Position numbers and translations under genes: made by a program
In this document: one piece after another, positions 1 through 6,099 of the stretch
How positions within the stretch are numbered: the stretch's first letter is position 1
How the letters are laid out: every line of letters starts with the position of its first letter
Assembly: GCA_044871085.1 (NCBI GenBank)
Contig: JBIOZI010000342.1
Coordinates: 1 to 8,199 of the forward strand
DNA from: CADEED01 sp044871085
GTDB taxonomy: Bacteria; Pseudomonadota; Gammaproteobacteria; Steroidobacterales; Steroidobacteraceae
Length of the DNA stretch: 8,199 bases
Reading direction: 5' to 3'
Notes under the pieces: model-generated
The model's database searches: none
What the model was told of the DNA's origin: nothing
What the model saw: only the letters and a program-made list of their open reading frames with translations

Positions 1-377
1 GCCAGGAACACTTCTTCGTCCTGCAAGTGGCGTTTCACGCGCAGCAAGCGCTGTCCGATGTTGCTGTGCAGACCCGTATCGACGAAGGTGATGCGCCAGT
101 CGTCGAGGTCGCGCGACAGCAGCTCGATGTGCTTGCCGCCGCCGGACATGACGAAGTCATTCGACAGCGCTTCGTTGTAGTTGAGGAAATATTCGCGGAT
201 CAGGTCACCGCGATACCCCAGCGCGAGGATGAAATCCTTGTGCCCGAAGTGCGCGTAGTAGCGCATCAGGTGCCAGAGGATCGGCCGTGTGCCGATGTTG
301 ACCAACGGCTTCGGAATCGTGTCCGAGTGCTCGCGCAGTCGCGTGCCGAGTCCGCCGCAGAACAGGACGACTTTCAT
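1..377 (-). CDS. Glucose-1-phosphate cytidylyltransferase-like nucleotidyltransferase (partial, C-terminus off window)
   Basis: This gene begins with ATG at 377-375 and runs off the left edge after about 125 codons, roughly half the usual length of about 255 residues. The visible N-terminus carries the nucleotidyltransferase signature GGLGTRL at residues 8-14 and PKPLV shortly after it. A later segment, WRITFVDTG, matches the WxVTLVDTG region of RfbF-type glucose-1-phosphate cytidylyltransferases. Family members transfer CMP from CTP to a sugar 1-phosphate in the cytoplasm, giving a CDP-sugar for surface polysaccharide synthesis. A Shine-Dalgarno GAAGGTG lies 5 nt before the ATG and overlaps the stop codon of the upstream aminotransferase, so the two are probably translated together. 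Hand counting gives about 61% GC over the first 360 bases, lower than stretches of the neighbouring genes. The family call is firm. The exact sugar and the preference for CTP over dTTP or UTP are inferred by similarity only. Confidence 0.85.
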   Translation of the reverse strand, partial: MKVVLFCGGLGTRLREHSDTIPKPLVNIGTRPILWHLMRYYAHFGHKDFILALGYRGDLIREYFLNYNEALSNDFVMSGGGKHIELLSRDLDDWRITFVDTGLHSNIGQRLLRVKRHLQDEEVFL

Positions 378-382
378 TCACG

Positions 383-389
383 CACCTTC
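383..389 (-). promoter_or_regulatory. Ribosome binding site of the cytidylyltransferase
   Basis: GAAGGTG on the minus strand sits 5 nt before the ATG at 377 and overlaps the TGA stop of the aminotransferase (390-388). It supports the start and implies coupled translation of the two genes. Confidence 0.65.
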
Positions 390-1722
390 AATTGAAGCGA
401 CGGTAGACGGGCTTGATCGAGCGTCCTTGCAGGTACTTGTCGACGCCCTCTTCCAGCGCCTTTTTGTAGACCACCAGCGATTTCGCGACCGCCGCGATCG
501 TGGCGTCCACATCCGCGTCGGTGTGCGCGTAGCTGATGATGAAGTTCGGTGCCAGCAATCCATTGCGCAGCGACTGCTGCAGGAACAGCGTCCGGAACGG
601 CTGCGACGGCTTCTTGTCCGGTCCGCGCGTGCCGTACAGCAGCGAGCAGTCGCGGCCCTCGATGGTGAAGTAGTCCTGCAGGCCGAGCTCCGCGACCTTG
701 CTCAGCACGCCCTCGCGCAGGCGCTTGCCCTGGCGGTGCAGCGTGCCGGTGACGTCGTTCTCCTTGTAGTACTGGACGATGCGCTTGGCGGCCGCCAGCG
801 AGGCGCCCTCGGCGCCGTGCGTGGTCGACAGCAGGAACACCCGCTCGCGCTCGGTGCGCAGGCCGCCGAGCTCCATGTACTCACGCTTGCCGGCCAGCGC
901 CGAGATGGGCATGCCGTTGCCCAGCGCCTTGCCGAAGGTGGATAGATCGGGCGCGATGTCGTACACCGCCTGGGCACCGCCGATGTCCCAGCGGAAGCCT
1001 GTCACCATCTCGTCGAGGATGAACAGCGCGCCGTGCCGGTGCGCGAGCTCGCGCAGCTTGTGCAGGAACCCGTCCTTGGGCGGCGCGGTGCGCTCGGCCT
1101 CGAGCAGCACGCAGGCGATCTCGCCCGGATGATCCGCGAAGAGCTTTTCGGCGCTCGCGATGTCGTTGTAGCGGAACGTGAGCGTCTCGGCCTTGCGGCT
1201 CTCGGGAATGCCGCCCGGAATGCCGGTCGACACCATGAACCAGTCGTTGTATGAGAAGAACGGGTGGTCGCCGCAGATCGCCACCTTCACGCGGCCGGTG
1301 TGGGCGCGCGCGATCTTGACGGCGGCCGTGAGCACGGTGGAGCCGTCCTTCGCGAACTTCACCATGTCCTGGCGCGGCAGCACCGAGAGGAACGCCTCGG
1401 CGGCTTCCACCTCGAGCACCGCCGGGCGGTTGAAGTTGAGTCCGTTGCGCAGCTGCTCGCTGACCGCGGTGTTCACCGGCTCGAAGGCGTGGCCGAGCGT
1501 CACCGCGCGCAGGCCCATGCCGTACTCGATGTACTCGCGGCCCTGCGTGTCCCACACGTGGCAGCCCTTGCCGCGCACGATGAAATCGGGCGCGTCGGCC
1601 GGGTACTGGTCGTCACCCTTCGCGTAGGTATGGCAACCGCCCGGAATGAGGCGGTGCGCCTTTTCCTGCAGCGTTTCCTGCTCCGCCTCGGGAGATTCGA
1701 TTTTCTGTGCCGGCGTATTCAT
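388..1722 (-). CDS. Glutamate-1-semialdehyde 2,1-aminomutase-like class III aminotransferase (444 aa)
   Basis: This is a PLP-dependent fold-type I, class III aminotransferase of 444 residues. IPGGCHTYAKGD near residues 26-37 resembles the IPGG start of the HemL family. FILDEMVTGFR (234-244) contains Asp237, expected to pair with the PLP ring nitrogen. STFGKALGNGMP (261-272) contains Lys265, the expected Schiff-base lysine, and the SSTVL-type phosphate loop appears here as GSTVLTAA (127-134). True HemL makes 5-aminolevulinate for tetrapyrroles. The setting between sugar-nucleotide genes and the divergent N-terminus point instead to amino-group transfer or mutase chemistry on a polysaccharide precursor or side group, which is inference. 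ATG at 1722-1720 has a strong ribosome site, AGGAAAGG at 1734-1727. The gene follows the SAF oxidoreductase after 66 bp and precedes the cytidylyltransferase by 10 bp. The family is certain; the substrate is unknown. Confidence 0.9.
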   Translation of the reverse strand: MNTPAQKIESPEAEQETLQEKAHRLIPGGCHTYAKGDDQYPADAPDFIVRGKGCHVWDTQGREYIEYGMGLRAVTLGHAFEPVNTAVSEQLRNGLNFNRPAVLEVEAAEAFLSVLPRQDMVKFAKDGSTVLTAAVKIARAHTGRVKVAICGDHPFFSYNDWFMVSTGIPGGIPESRKAETLTFRYNDIASAEKLFADHPGEIACVLLEAERTAPPKDGFLHKLRELAHRHGALFILDEMVTGFRWDIGGAQAVYDIAPDLSTFGKALGNGMPISALAGKREYMELGGLRTERERVFLLSTTHGAEGASLAAAKRIVQYYKENDVTGTLHRQGKRLREGVLSKVAELGLQDYFTIEGRDCSLLYGTRGPDKKPSQPFRTLFLQQSLRNGLLAPNFIISYAHTDADVDATIAAVAKSLVVYKKALEEGVDKYLQGRSIKPVYRRFN

Positions 1723-1726
1723 GAGA

Positions 1727-1734
1727 CCTTTCCT
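1727..1734 (-). promoter_or_regulatory. Ribosome binding site of the class III aminotransferase
   Basis: On the minus strand the sequence reads AGGAAAGG, ending 4 nt before the ATG at 1722; its AGGA half sits 8 nt from the start. It is the strongest Shine-Dalgarno in the window. This fits independent re-initiation of translation after the 66-nt gap and supports the chosen start. Confidence 0.7.
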
Positions 1735-1767
1735 GTTTCTTCGTGTTCGGCGTGCTGTCGTGTGCGT

Positions 1768-1783
1768 GCGCGCGTCCGCGCGC
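1768..1783 (-). repeat. GC-rich inverted repeat between two genes of the operon
   Basis: The arms GCGCGCG (1768-1774) and CGCGCGC (1777-1783) are perfectly complementary around a 2-nt centre, so a hairpin with 5-6 bp and a 4-6 nt loop could form in the mRNA. It sits just after the stop codon of the SAF oxidoreductase (1789-1791). No T-run follows on the minus strand, so it does not look like an intrinsic terminator. It could be a transcript-stabilising or processing hairpin, or simply low-complexity CG sequence. A 16-nt alternating purine-pyrimidine run (1760-1775) overlaps it. Confidence 0.35.
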
Positions 1784-1788
1784 GACGT

Positions 1789-3090
1789 TCAGGCGGCGCG
1801 CGCGCTCTTGGGCGCGAAATGCCGCACCTGTTCCGCGCGCAGCTGGTCGCACAGGCGGTCCTTCGGCAGCTCGACGTCGGCGTAGGTCAGCGGCTGATCC
1901 TTCGGGATGTCGCGCTTGAGCTTGCAGTCGAGCGAGATGGCGATCGGCAGGTAGTTGGACTGCTGGCAGACGTCGTAGCGCTCGACCAGGCCGTAGCAGG
2001 TGAACCCGCCCATGCCGTCGAGACGCTCGCCGGCCTTCAGGTCGCGCTTGGCATGCGAAATGGTGTCGCAGGACGGCGCGCCGCGCGGCGTGATGGTCGG
2101 ATCGTTGAACAACACCGCGCGCGCCACGCTGTGCGGCAGCTGCCATGGCGGCAGGTGGTAGGGCGTCACGAACATGTGCAGCGGCCCCGCGCCCATCTTC
2201 AGGTAGCCCATGAGCTTCTGCTTGAGCGGATGGTCGTTGTAGCAGATGACGAACGCGCCGGTATGCGGCTCGGCACCGAGCGCGAAGTCGACCAGGCCGC
2301 CGTTCGCGAAATCGTCCATGGTGAACTTGGTCAGCAGGTCGCGCACGTTCGGCACGGCGTGGCCGTACATGCCGCGCTTGCCCGGCACGAAGCCCGTGGC
2401 ATTGCCGGTGATGGCCGCCTCGAGCGCGAGCTTCGAGCCGTCCGCGAACGACGAGAGCACGGTCGGGTTCTGGCCGAGCTTGGCGGCGAACTCCTGCTGC
2501 GTCTCCGGATTGCGGTAGTGGTTGAGGAAGCCCTTGAGCTGTCCCAGCATCATCGGCTTGTAGCCCATGCTGTCGACCAGCCGGTACAGGTTCATGCCGA
2601 CGCCGGGCTCGTCGCCGTCGGTGTAGGTGTACACCACGCCCGCGCGATCGGCGTAGGTCTTGAGGATGGGGCCGATGGAGCCGTCGACCTCGGCGTTGAG
2701 CAGCACGAGATGCTTGCCGTGCTTGAGCGCCTCGAAGCTCACGCGCGTGCCGTGCTCGACGTCGCCCGTGCACTCGATGACGCACTCGACCTGCCCCGCC
2801 TGGCACACCAGCAACGCGTCGTCGGTGACCGCGAAGCGCTTGGCGGCGATGGCGTTCTCGAGCTCCTGCACGCTGCCGACGCGCTTGACGTCCGTGACGC
2901 CCGCCTCCGCGTACACCGTTTCGGCCTTGCCGATGGTGCGGTTGGCCACGGCCACCAGGCGCATGCCCGGGAATGCCGTGACGATCTGCAGCGCGATGCA
3001 GCGCGCCATGTAGCCGCCGCCCACGAGCGCGACGCGGATCGGCCCGGAGGTCTCGAGACGCTTTGCCAATGCGGTATCTACGATGATCAT
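1789..3090 (-). CDS. Homoserine dehydrogenase-like NAD(P) oxidoreductase with C-terminal SAF domain (433 aa)
   Basis: This is a 433-residue protein of the 'predicted homoserine dehydrogenase with SAF domain' type (COG4091-like). A Rossmann fold opens with VALVGGGYMARCIA (20-33), a GxGxxG variant with Ala in the last glycine position. VIECTGDVEHG (104-114) and NAEVDGSIG (132-140) resemble the nucleotide- and substrate-domain strands of homoserine dehydrogenase-like enzymes, followed by YTDGDEPGVGMN (156-167). The last 90 residues, about 343-410, look like an SAF domain, also found in sialic acid synthases and altronate dehydratases. Such proteins are sometimes misnamed FlgA because of the SAF domain; no flagellar gene is near. 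ATG at 3090 shares one base with the stop of the upstream epimerase (TGATG), and AGAGGG at 3103-3098 gives a ribosome site 7 nt away. An open frame continues upstream of this ATG, but that part is out of frame with the epimerase, so it is not coding. The reaction is unknown; a redox step on a sugar-acid or amino-acid-like precursor is inferred. Confidence 0.85.
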   Translation of the reverse strand: MIIVDTALAKRLETSGPIRVALVGGGYMARCIALQIVTAFPGMRLVAVANRTIGKAETVYAEAGVTDVKRVGSVQELENAIAAKRFAVTDDALLVCQAGQVECVIECTGDVEHGTRVSFEALKHGKHLVLLNAEVDGSIGPILKTYADRAGVVYTYTDGDEPGVGMNLYRLVDSMGYKPMMLGQLKGFLNHYRNPETQQEFAAKLGQNPTVLSSFADGSKLALEAAITGNATGFVPGKRGMYGHAVPNVRDLLTKFTMDDFANGGLVDFALGAEPHTGAFVICYNDHPLKQKLMGYLKMGAGPLHMFVTPYHLPPWQLPHSVARAVLFNDPTITPRGAPSCDTISHAKRDLKAGERLDGMGGFTCYGLVERYDVCQQSNYLPIAISLDCKLKRDIPKDQPLTYADVELPKDRLCDQLRAEQVRHFAPKSARAA

Positions 3091-3626
3091 CAGGAAGCCC
3101 TCTTGAAGTCCGGCCAGTTGCGGTCTTGTTCGGAAATGATGTCGGCGGCGCGCGGCCAGTGGATGGCGAACGCCGGGTCGTCGTGGCGCACGCCGCGCGC
3201 GTGTTTGGGCGCGTACGGCACGGACGCCATGTAGGTGAGCTCGCTGTCGGCCTCGAGCGTGACGTAGCCGTGGGCGCAGCCCTCGGGTAGATAGAGTGCC
3301 AGGCCGTTGGCGGCGGTCAGCTCCACGCCGTACCACAGCCGGAAGGTCGGCGAGTCGGGCCGCAGGTCGACCGCGACGTCGTACACCGCGCCGCGCACGC
3401 AGCGCACCACCTTCACCTCGGCGTGCGGGGCGTCCTGGAAGTGCATGCCGCGCAGCGTGCCGGCCCTGGTGCTCACGGCGGTGTTGATCTGCGTCACGGC
3501 CGGGTTCAGGCCGTGCGCGCGGAATTCCTGCTCGCACCAGGTGCGCGCGAAGTAGCCGCGCTCGTCGGCACGCCGCTCCTGCTCGATGAGCCACACACCC
3601 CTGATGTCGGTCTCCCGGAACTTCAC
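3090..3626 (-). CDS. rfbC: RmlC-type dTDP-4-dehydrorhamnose 3,5-epimerase family protein (178 aa)
   Basis: This is a complete cupin-fold sugar-nucleotide epimerase of typical length (about 180 aa). The catalytic set is visible: His62 in TLRGMHFQ (57-64), Lys72 in VKVVRC, Tyr132 in SELTYMA, Tyr138, and Asp168 in SEQDRNWP. PEGCAHGYVTL (114-124) carries the conserved cupin His119. In dTDP-rhamnose synthesis RmlC epimerises C3 and C5 of dTDP-4-keto-6-deoxyglucose. No rfbA, rfbB or rfbD is present in the window, however, and relatives also act on CDP- and GDP-linked 4-keto sugars. With a cytidylyltransferase in the same operon, a non-dTDP substrate is a real alternative (inference). The start is GTG at 3626-3624, overlapping the ugd stop by 4 nt (GTGA). 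There is no good Shine-Dalgarno, so translation probably depends on coupling. The stop shares one base with the next gene. Confidence 0.9.
   Translation of the reverse strand: MKFRETDIRGVWLIEQERRADERGYFARTWCEQEFRAHGLNPAVTQINTAVSTRAGTLRGMHFQDAPHAEVKVVRCVRGAVYDVAVDLRPDSPTFRLWYGVELTAANGLALYLPEGCAHGYVTLEADSELTYMASVPYAPKHARGVRHDDPAFAIHWPRAADIISEQDRNWPDFKRAS
3098..3103 (-). promoter_or_regulatory. Ribosome binding site deciding the SAF oxidoreductase start
   Basis: The minus strand reads AGAGGG, 7 nt before the ATG at 3090-3088. It supports starting the protein at MIIVDTALAKR rather than further upstream in the same open frame, where the sequence would overlap the whole epimerase gene. Confidence 0.6.
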
Positions 3627-4966
3627 TTGTTACCGCGGCCGATGCCGTCGTAGCGCGCGACGCTGTTGGGATCGAGGATGCGGCGTCCGTCGATGATGAC
3701 GACGCTGTCCGCCGCGCCGTTGAGCATCTTCGGCACGCCCTGGAATTCATCCCAGGAGGTGACGATGACGGCCGCGTCCACGCCCTGCATGACGGCGGCC
3801 AGCGAATCCTGGTGCGTCACCGCCGGCGGCAGCGCCGCGCGAGCGGTCTCGCGCGCCACCGGATCGTAGGCGCTCACTTTCATGCCCTTGCCGAGCAGCA
3901 GCTTCGCGAGGCCGATGGCCGGCGATTCGCGCATGTCGTCGGTGTCGGGCTTGAACGCCAGGCCGAGCAGCGCGACCTTCTTGCCGCCGAGATCCTTCAG
4001 GTGCTTCTCGAGCAGCGTCACGACGCGCGCCGGCTGCGCGAGGTTGGTCTCGATGACCGCGTCGAGCAGCGGCATCGGCTGGCCGTGCGCAGCCGCATGC
4101 GCGGACAGCGCCTTGGTGTCCTTCGGCAGGCAGCTGCCGCCGTAGCCGAGGCCCGCCCACAGGAACGAGGTGATGCCGGCCTTCACGTGCTGGCCGTCGT
4201 CGGTGGTCGTCGTGAAGTAGCGCGCCAGGTGCACGCCGCGCATGACGTCGGCGATGTCGACACCGCCCAGTGCCGTGCAGACGTTGCCCATCTCGTTCGA
4301 GAAGGAAATCATCGTGGCCAGCACCGAGTTGGAGACGTACTTGATCATCTCCGCGGTCTTGTTGTTCGTGGCCATGGTCGGGGTGTTCGCGAACGGCGCG
4401 TACACCTTGCGCTGCACGTCGACCGTGCGATCGTCGATGCCGCCGAGCACGATGCGGTCGGGCTTCATGAAGTCGTCCACCGCGACGCCTTCGGTGAGGA
4501 ATTCCGGGTTCATGCCCACGCCGAAGTCGGCGCCGGCGCGTTTGCCCGAGGCTTCCTCGAGCACCGGCAGCACCACGTCGTCGCTGGTGCCCGGCACCAC
4601 GGTGCTCTTCACCACCACCACGTGATAGCCCTGCTTCTCGCGCAGCGCGACGCCGATCTGGCGCGCGGCCTCGCGGATGAACGTGAGATCGATGCGCTGG
4701 CCGTCGAACGGCGTGCCCACCGCGATGAAGGTGATGTCGGAGTTGAGCACCGCCGCCTTTAGGTCGGTGGTGGCGCGCAATTTCTTGCCGACCAGCCGCT
4801 GCAGCATGGCGTCGAGGCCGTTCTCGTGAATCGGCGCCTCGCCGCGATTGATGCGCTCGACTTTCGAGGGATCGATGTCGACGCACTCGACGTCGTGGCC
4901 GATCTGCGCGAAGCAGGCGCCCGAGACTAGGCCGACGTATCCGGTTCCGATGATCGAGATACGCAT
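3623..4966 (-). CDS. ugd: UDP-glucose 6-dehydrogenase (447 aa)
   Basis: This enzyme oxidises UDP-glucose to UDP-glucuronate with two NAD+ in the cytoplasm. The 447 residues match the family length. The order is an N-terminal NAD domain beginning MRISIIGTGYVGLVSG (GxGxxG at 7-12), a central helix region with NNKTAEMIKYVSN (201-213, Lys209) and the active-site loop GYGGSCLPKDTKAL (274-287) with catalytic Cys279. A C-terminal UDP-binding domain contains LLGLAFKPDTDDMRESPA. Nothing essential is missing. An open frame extends well upstream of the ATG at 4966, but it overlaps the preceding gene in another frame, and homology begins exactly at MRISIIG. The start shares one base with the stop of the upstream SDR (TGATG). 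The product would feed that decarboxylase-like SDR or be used directly as glucuronic acid in the polymer. A GDP-mannose dehydrogenase is less likely given this motif set. Confidence 0.95.
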   Translation of the reverse strand: MRISIIGTGYVGLVSGACFAQIGHDVECVDIDPSKVERINRGEAPIHENGLDAMLQRLVGKKLRATTDLKAAVLNSDITFIAVGTPFDGQRIDLTFIREAARQIGVALREKQGYHVVVVKSTVVPGTSDDVVLPVLEEASGKRAGADFGVGMNPEFLTEGVAVDDFMKPDRIVLGGIDDRTVDVQRKVYAPFANTPTMATNNKTAEMIKYVSNSVLATMISFSNEMGNVCTALGGVDIADVMRGVHLARYFTTTTDDGQHVKAGITSFLWAGLGYGGSCLPKDTKALSAHAAAHGQPMPLLDAVIETNLAQPARVVTLLEKHLKDLGGKKVALLGLAFKPDTDDMRESPAIGLAKLLLGKGMKVSAYDPVARETARAALPPAVTHQDSLAAVMQGVDAAVIVTSWDEFQGVPKMLNGAADSVVIIDGRRILDPNSVARYDGIGRGNK

Positions 4967-6099
4967 CAGGCTTCGTCCGCGGTTTGGTTGTGGTAGTACC
5001 AGATCATCGCGCGGCGCAGGCCCTCGTCGACGTCGATGGTCGGGTTGTAGCCGAGGTGCGCGCGCCCCTTGTCGATGTTCGAGCAGCGGCGGTTCGGGTT
5101 GTCGACCAGGTAGACCGCCTCGGGATTCTCCTTGCGGACCAGCTTGCCCTTGTAGCCGAACAGCTCGGTTCCGATCGCGATGACCTTCTCCGCGAGCGTG
5201 GACATGGAGATCTCGGGCTTCTCGGTGCCGACGTTGTACGGCTCGCCGTTGTGTCCCTTGACGAGCACCTTGTAGTAACCGGTGACCGAATCCGCCGAGT
5301 AGCAGAACGTGCGCGTCGGCTTGCCGTCCGACCACATCACGATGTCGTTGCCGGCGAGGATGTCGCGCGCGAAATCCGGCAGCACACGCTTGTCGGTGAT
5401 CTTGAGGCCGGGGCCGTAGTTGTTGAACGGGCGCGCGATCTTGGTCGGGATGCCGTAGTGCTCCGCGTAGATGACGCACAGCGTCTCGCCGAAGCGCTTC
5501 GACTCGTCGTAGCAGGCGCGCGGGCCGGTGCAGGAGACGAGACCCCGGTAGTCCTCGCGCGTCGGGATGGCATCCGGCGACGGATCGCCGTAGATCTCGC
5601 TCGAGGAATAGAACAGGAACCCTTCGACCGGCGCGCCGCTGTCCTTCTGGGCCACGCAGTAGTCGAGCAGGTTGCGCAGGCCGTTGATGTTCGCGTCGAT
5701 GCACTTGAGCGGGTATTTGCGATAGAACGGCGGCGAGGCGATGCCCGCGGCGTGGATGATCCACTGGAAGTCGGGCATCGGCTTCGGCAGCGGCTCGATC
5801 ATGTCGACCGATTCCACCGTGAGGTTCGAATCACTCTCGAGCGCGGTGAGCCAGGCCGGGCGGCCGCGGATGAAGCTGTCCCACACCGTCACCCGGATGG
5901 GCTTGTCCTTGCCCGCGGGTGACGCGTTGAAGTGCAGCGCCGTCTGCACGAGGTAGTAGCCGAGAAATCCGGCGCCGCCCGTGATCAGCAGGCTCTTGCC
6001 GGCGATCTGCTGCAGCTCCTCACGGAGGTTGCCGCAGAGGTAATCGAGATCCTGTTTGAGGAGGTCGGAAAGGGCGGGAATGGCCCGGGCATTCGTCAT
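4966..6099 (-). CDS. UDP-glucuronate decarboxylase-like NAD-dependent epimerase/dehydratase (extended SDR, 377 aa)
   Basis: This is an extended short-chain dehydrogenase that works on nucleotide sugars. It has about 35 N-terminal residues before the Rossmann fold, then LLITGGAGFLGYYL (37-50), HAAGIASPP (116-124), SSSEIYGDPSP (165-175), the catalytic pair YDESK (Tyr197, Lys201) and ARPFNNYGPG (222-231). CYDESKRFGETLC closely resembles the CYDEgKR-ETL segment of UDP-glucuronate decarboxylases (UXS) and UDP-apiose synthases. The gene sits directly upstream of ugd with a 1-nt overlap, so conversion of UDP-glucuronate to UDP-xylose or a related 4-keto pentose is the best guess. A dTDP-glucose 4,6-dehydratase-like role is possible. 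At 377 residues it is longer than most bacterial UXS. The ATG at 6099 is fixed by an in-frame TAA at 6117-6115, and AAGGA at 6116-6112 is the likely ribosome site, with a rather long 12-nt spacer. It is the first gene of the six-gene unit. Confidence 0.85.
   Translation of the reverse strand: MTNARAIPALSDLLKQDLDYLCGNLREELQQIAGKSLLITGGAGFLGYYLVQTALHFNASPAGKDKPIRVTVWDSFIRGRPAWLTALESDSNLTVESVDMIEPLPKPMPDFQWIIHAAGIASPPFYRKYPLKCIDANINGLRNLLDYCVAQKDSGAPVEGFLFYSSSEIYGDPSPDAIPTREDYRGLVSCTGPRACYDESKRFGETLCVIYAEHYGIPTKIARPFNNYGPGLKITDKRVLPDFARDILAGNDIVMWSDGKPTRTFCYSADSVTGYYKVLVKGHNGEPYNVGTEKPEISMSTLAEKVIAIGTELFGYKGKLVRKENPEAVYLVDNPNRRCSNIDKGRAHLGYNPTIDVDEGLRRAMIWYYHNQTADEA

Noticed and set aside
1789..3090. 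Flagellar FlgA annotation for the SAF-domain protein
   Set aside because: Only the SAF domain is shared with FlgA. There is no signal peptide, the N-terminal Rossmann domain is clear, and no flagellar genes are near.
1264..3234. Long plus-strand open frame of 656 codons antisense to the aminotransferase and SAF oxidoreductase
   Set aside because: Its translation is rich in Arg, Ala, Val and His with no domain, and it crosses two well-supported minus-strand genes. It is the expected antisense shadow of high-GC codon usage.
3091..3750. Upstream extension of the SAF oxidoreductase open frame
   Set aside because: The extra part lies over the epimerase gene in a different frame. Homology and a ribosome site both place the start at 3090.
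3812..4762. Plus-strand open frame of 316 codons opposite ugd
   Set aside because: It is a low-complexity Arg/His/Val-rich translation opposite a complete ugd with all motifs, with no recognisable family.
4967..5764. Upstream extension of the ugd open frame
   Set aside because: The extension overlaps the SDR gene in another frame and has a shadow-like composition. UDP-glucose dehydrogenases begin at the MRISIIG-type strand, which is the ATG at 4966.
4984..5922. Plus-strand open frame of 312 codons opposite the SDR
   Set aside because: It has the same shadow composition, lies wholly within a gene with clear catalytic motifs, and has no recognisable domain.
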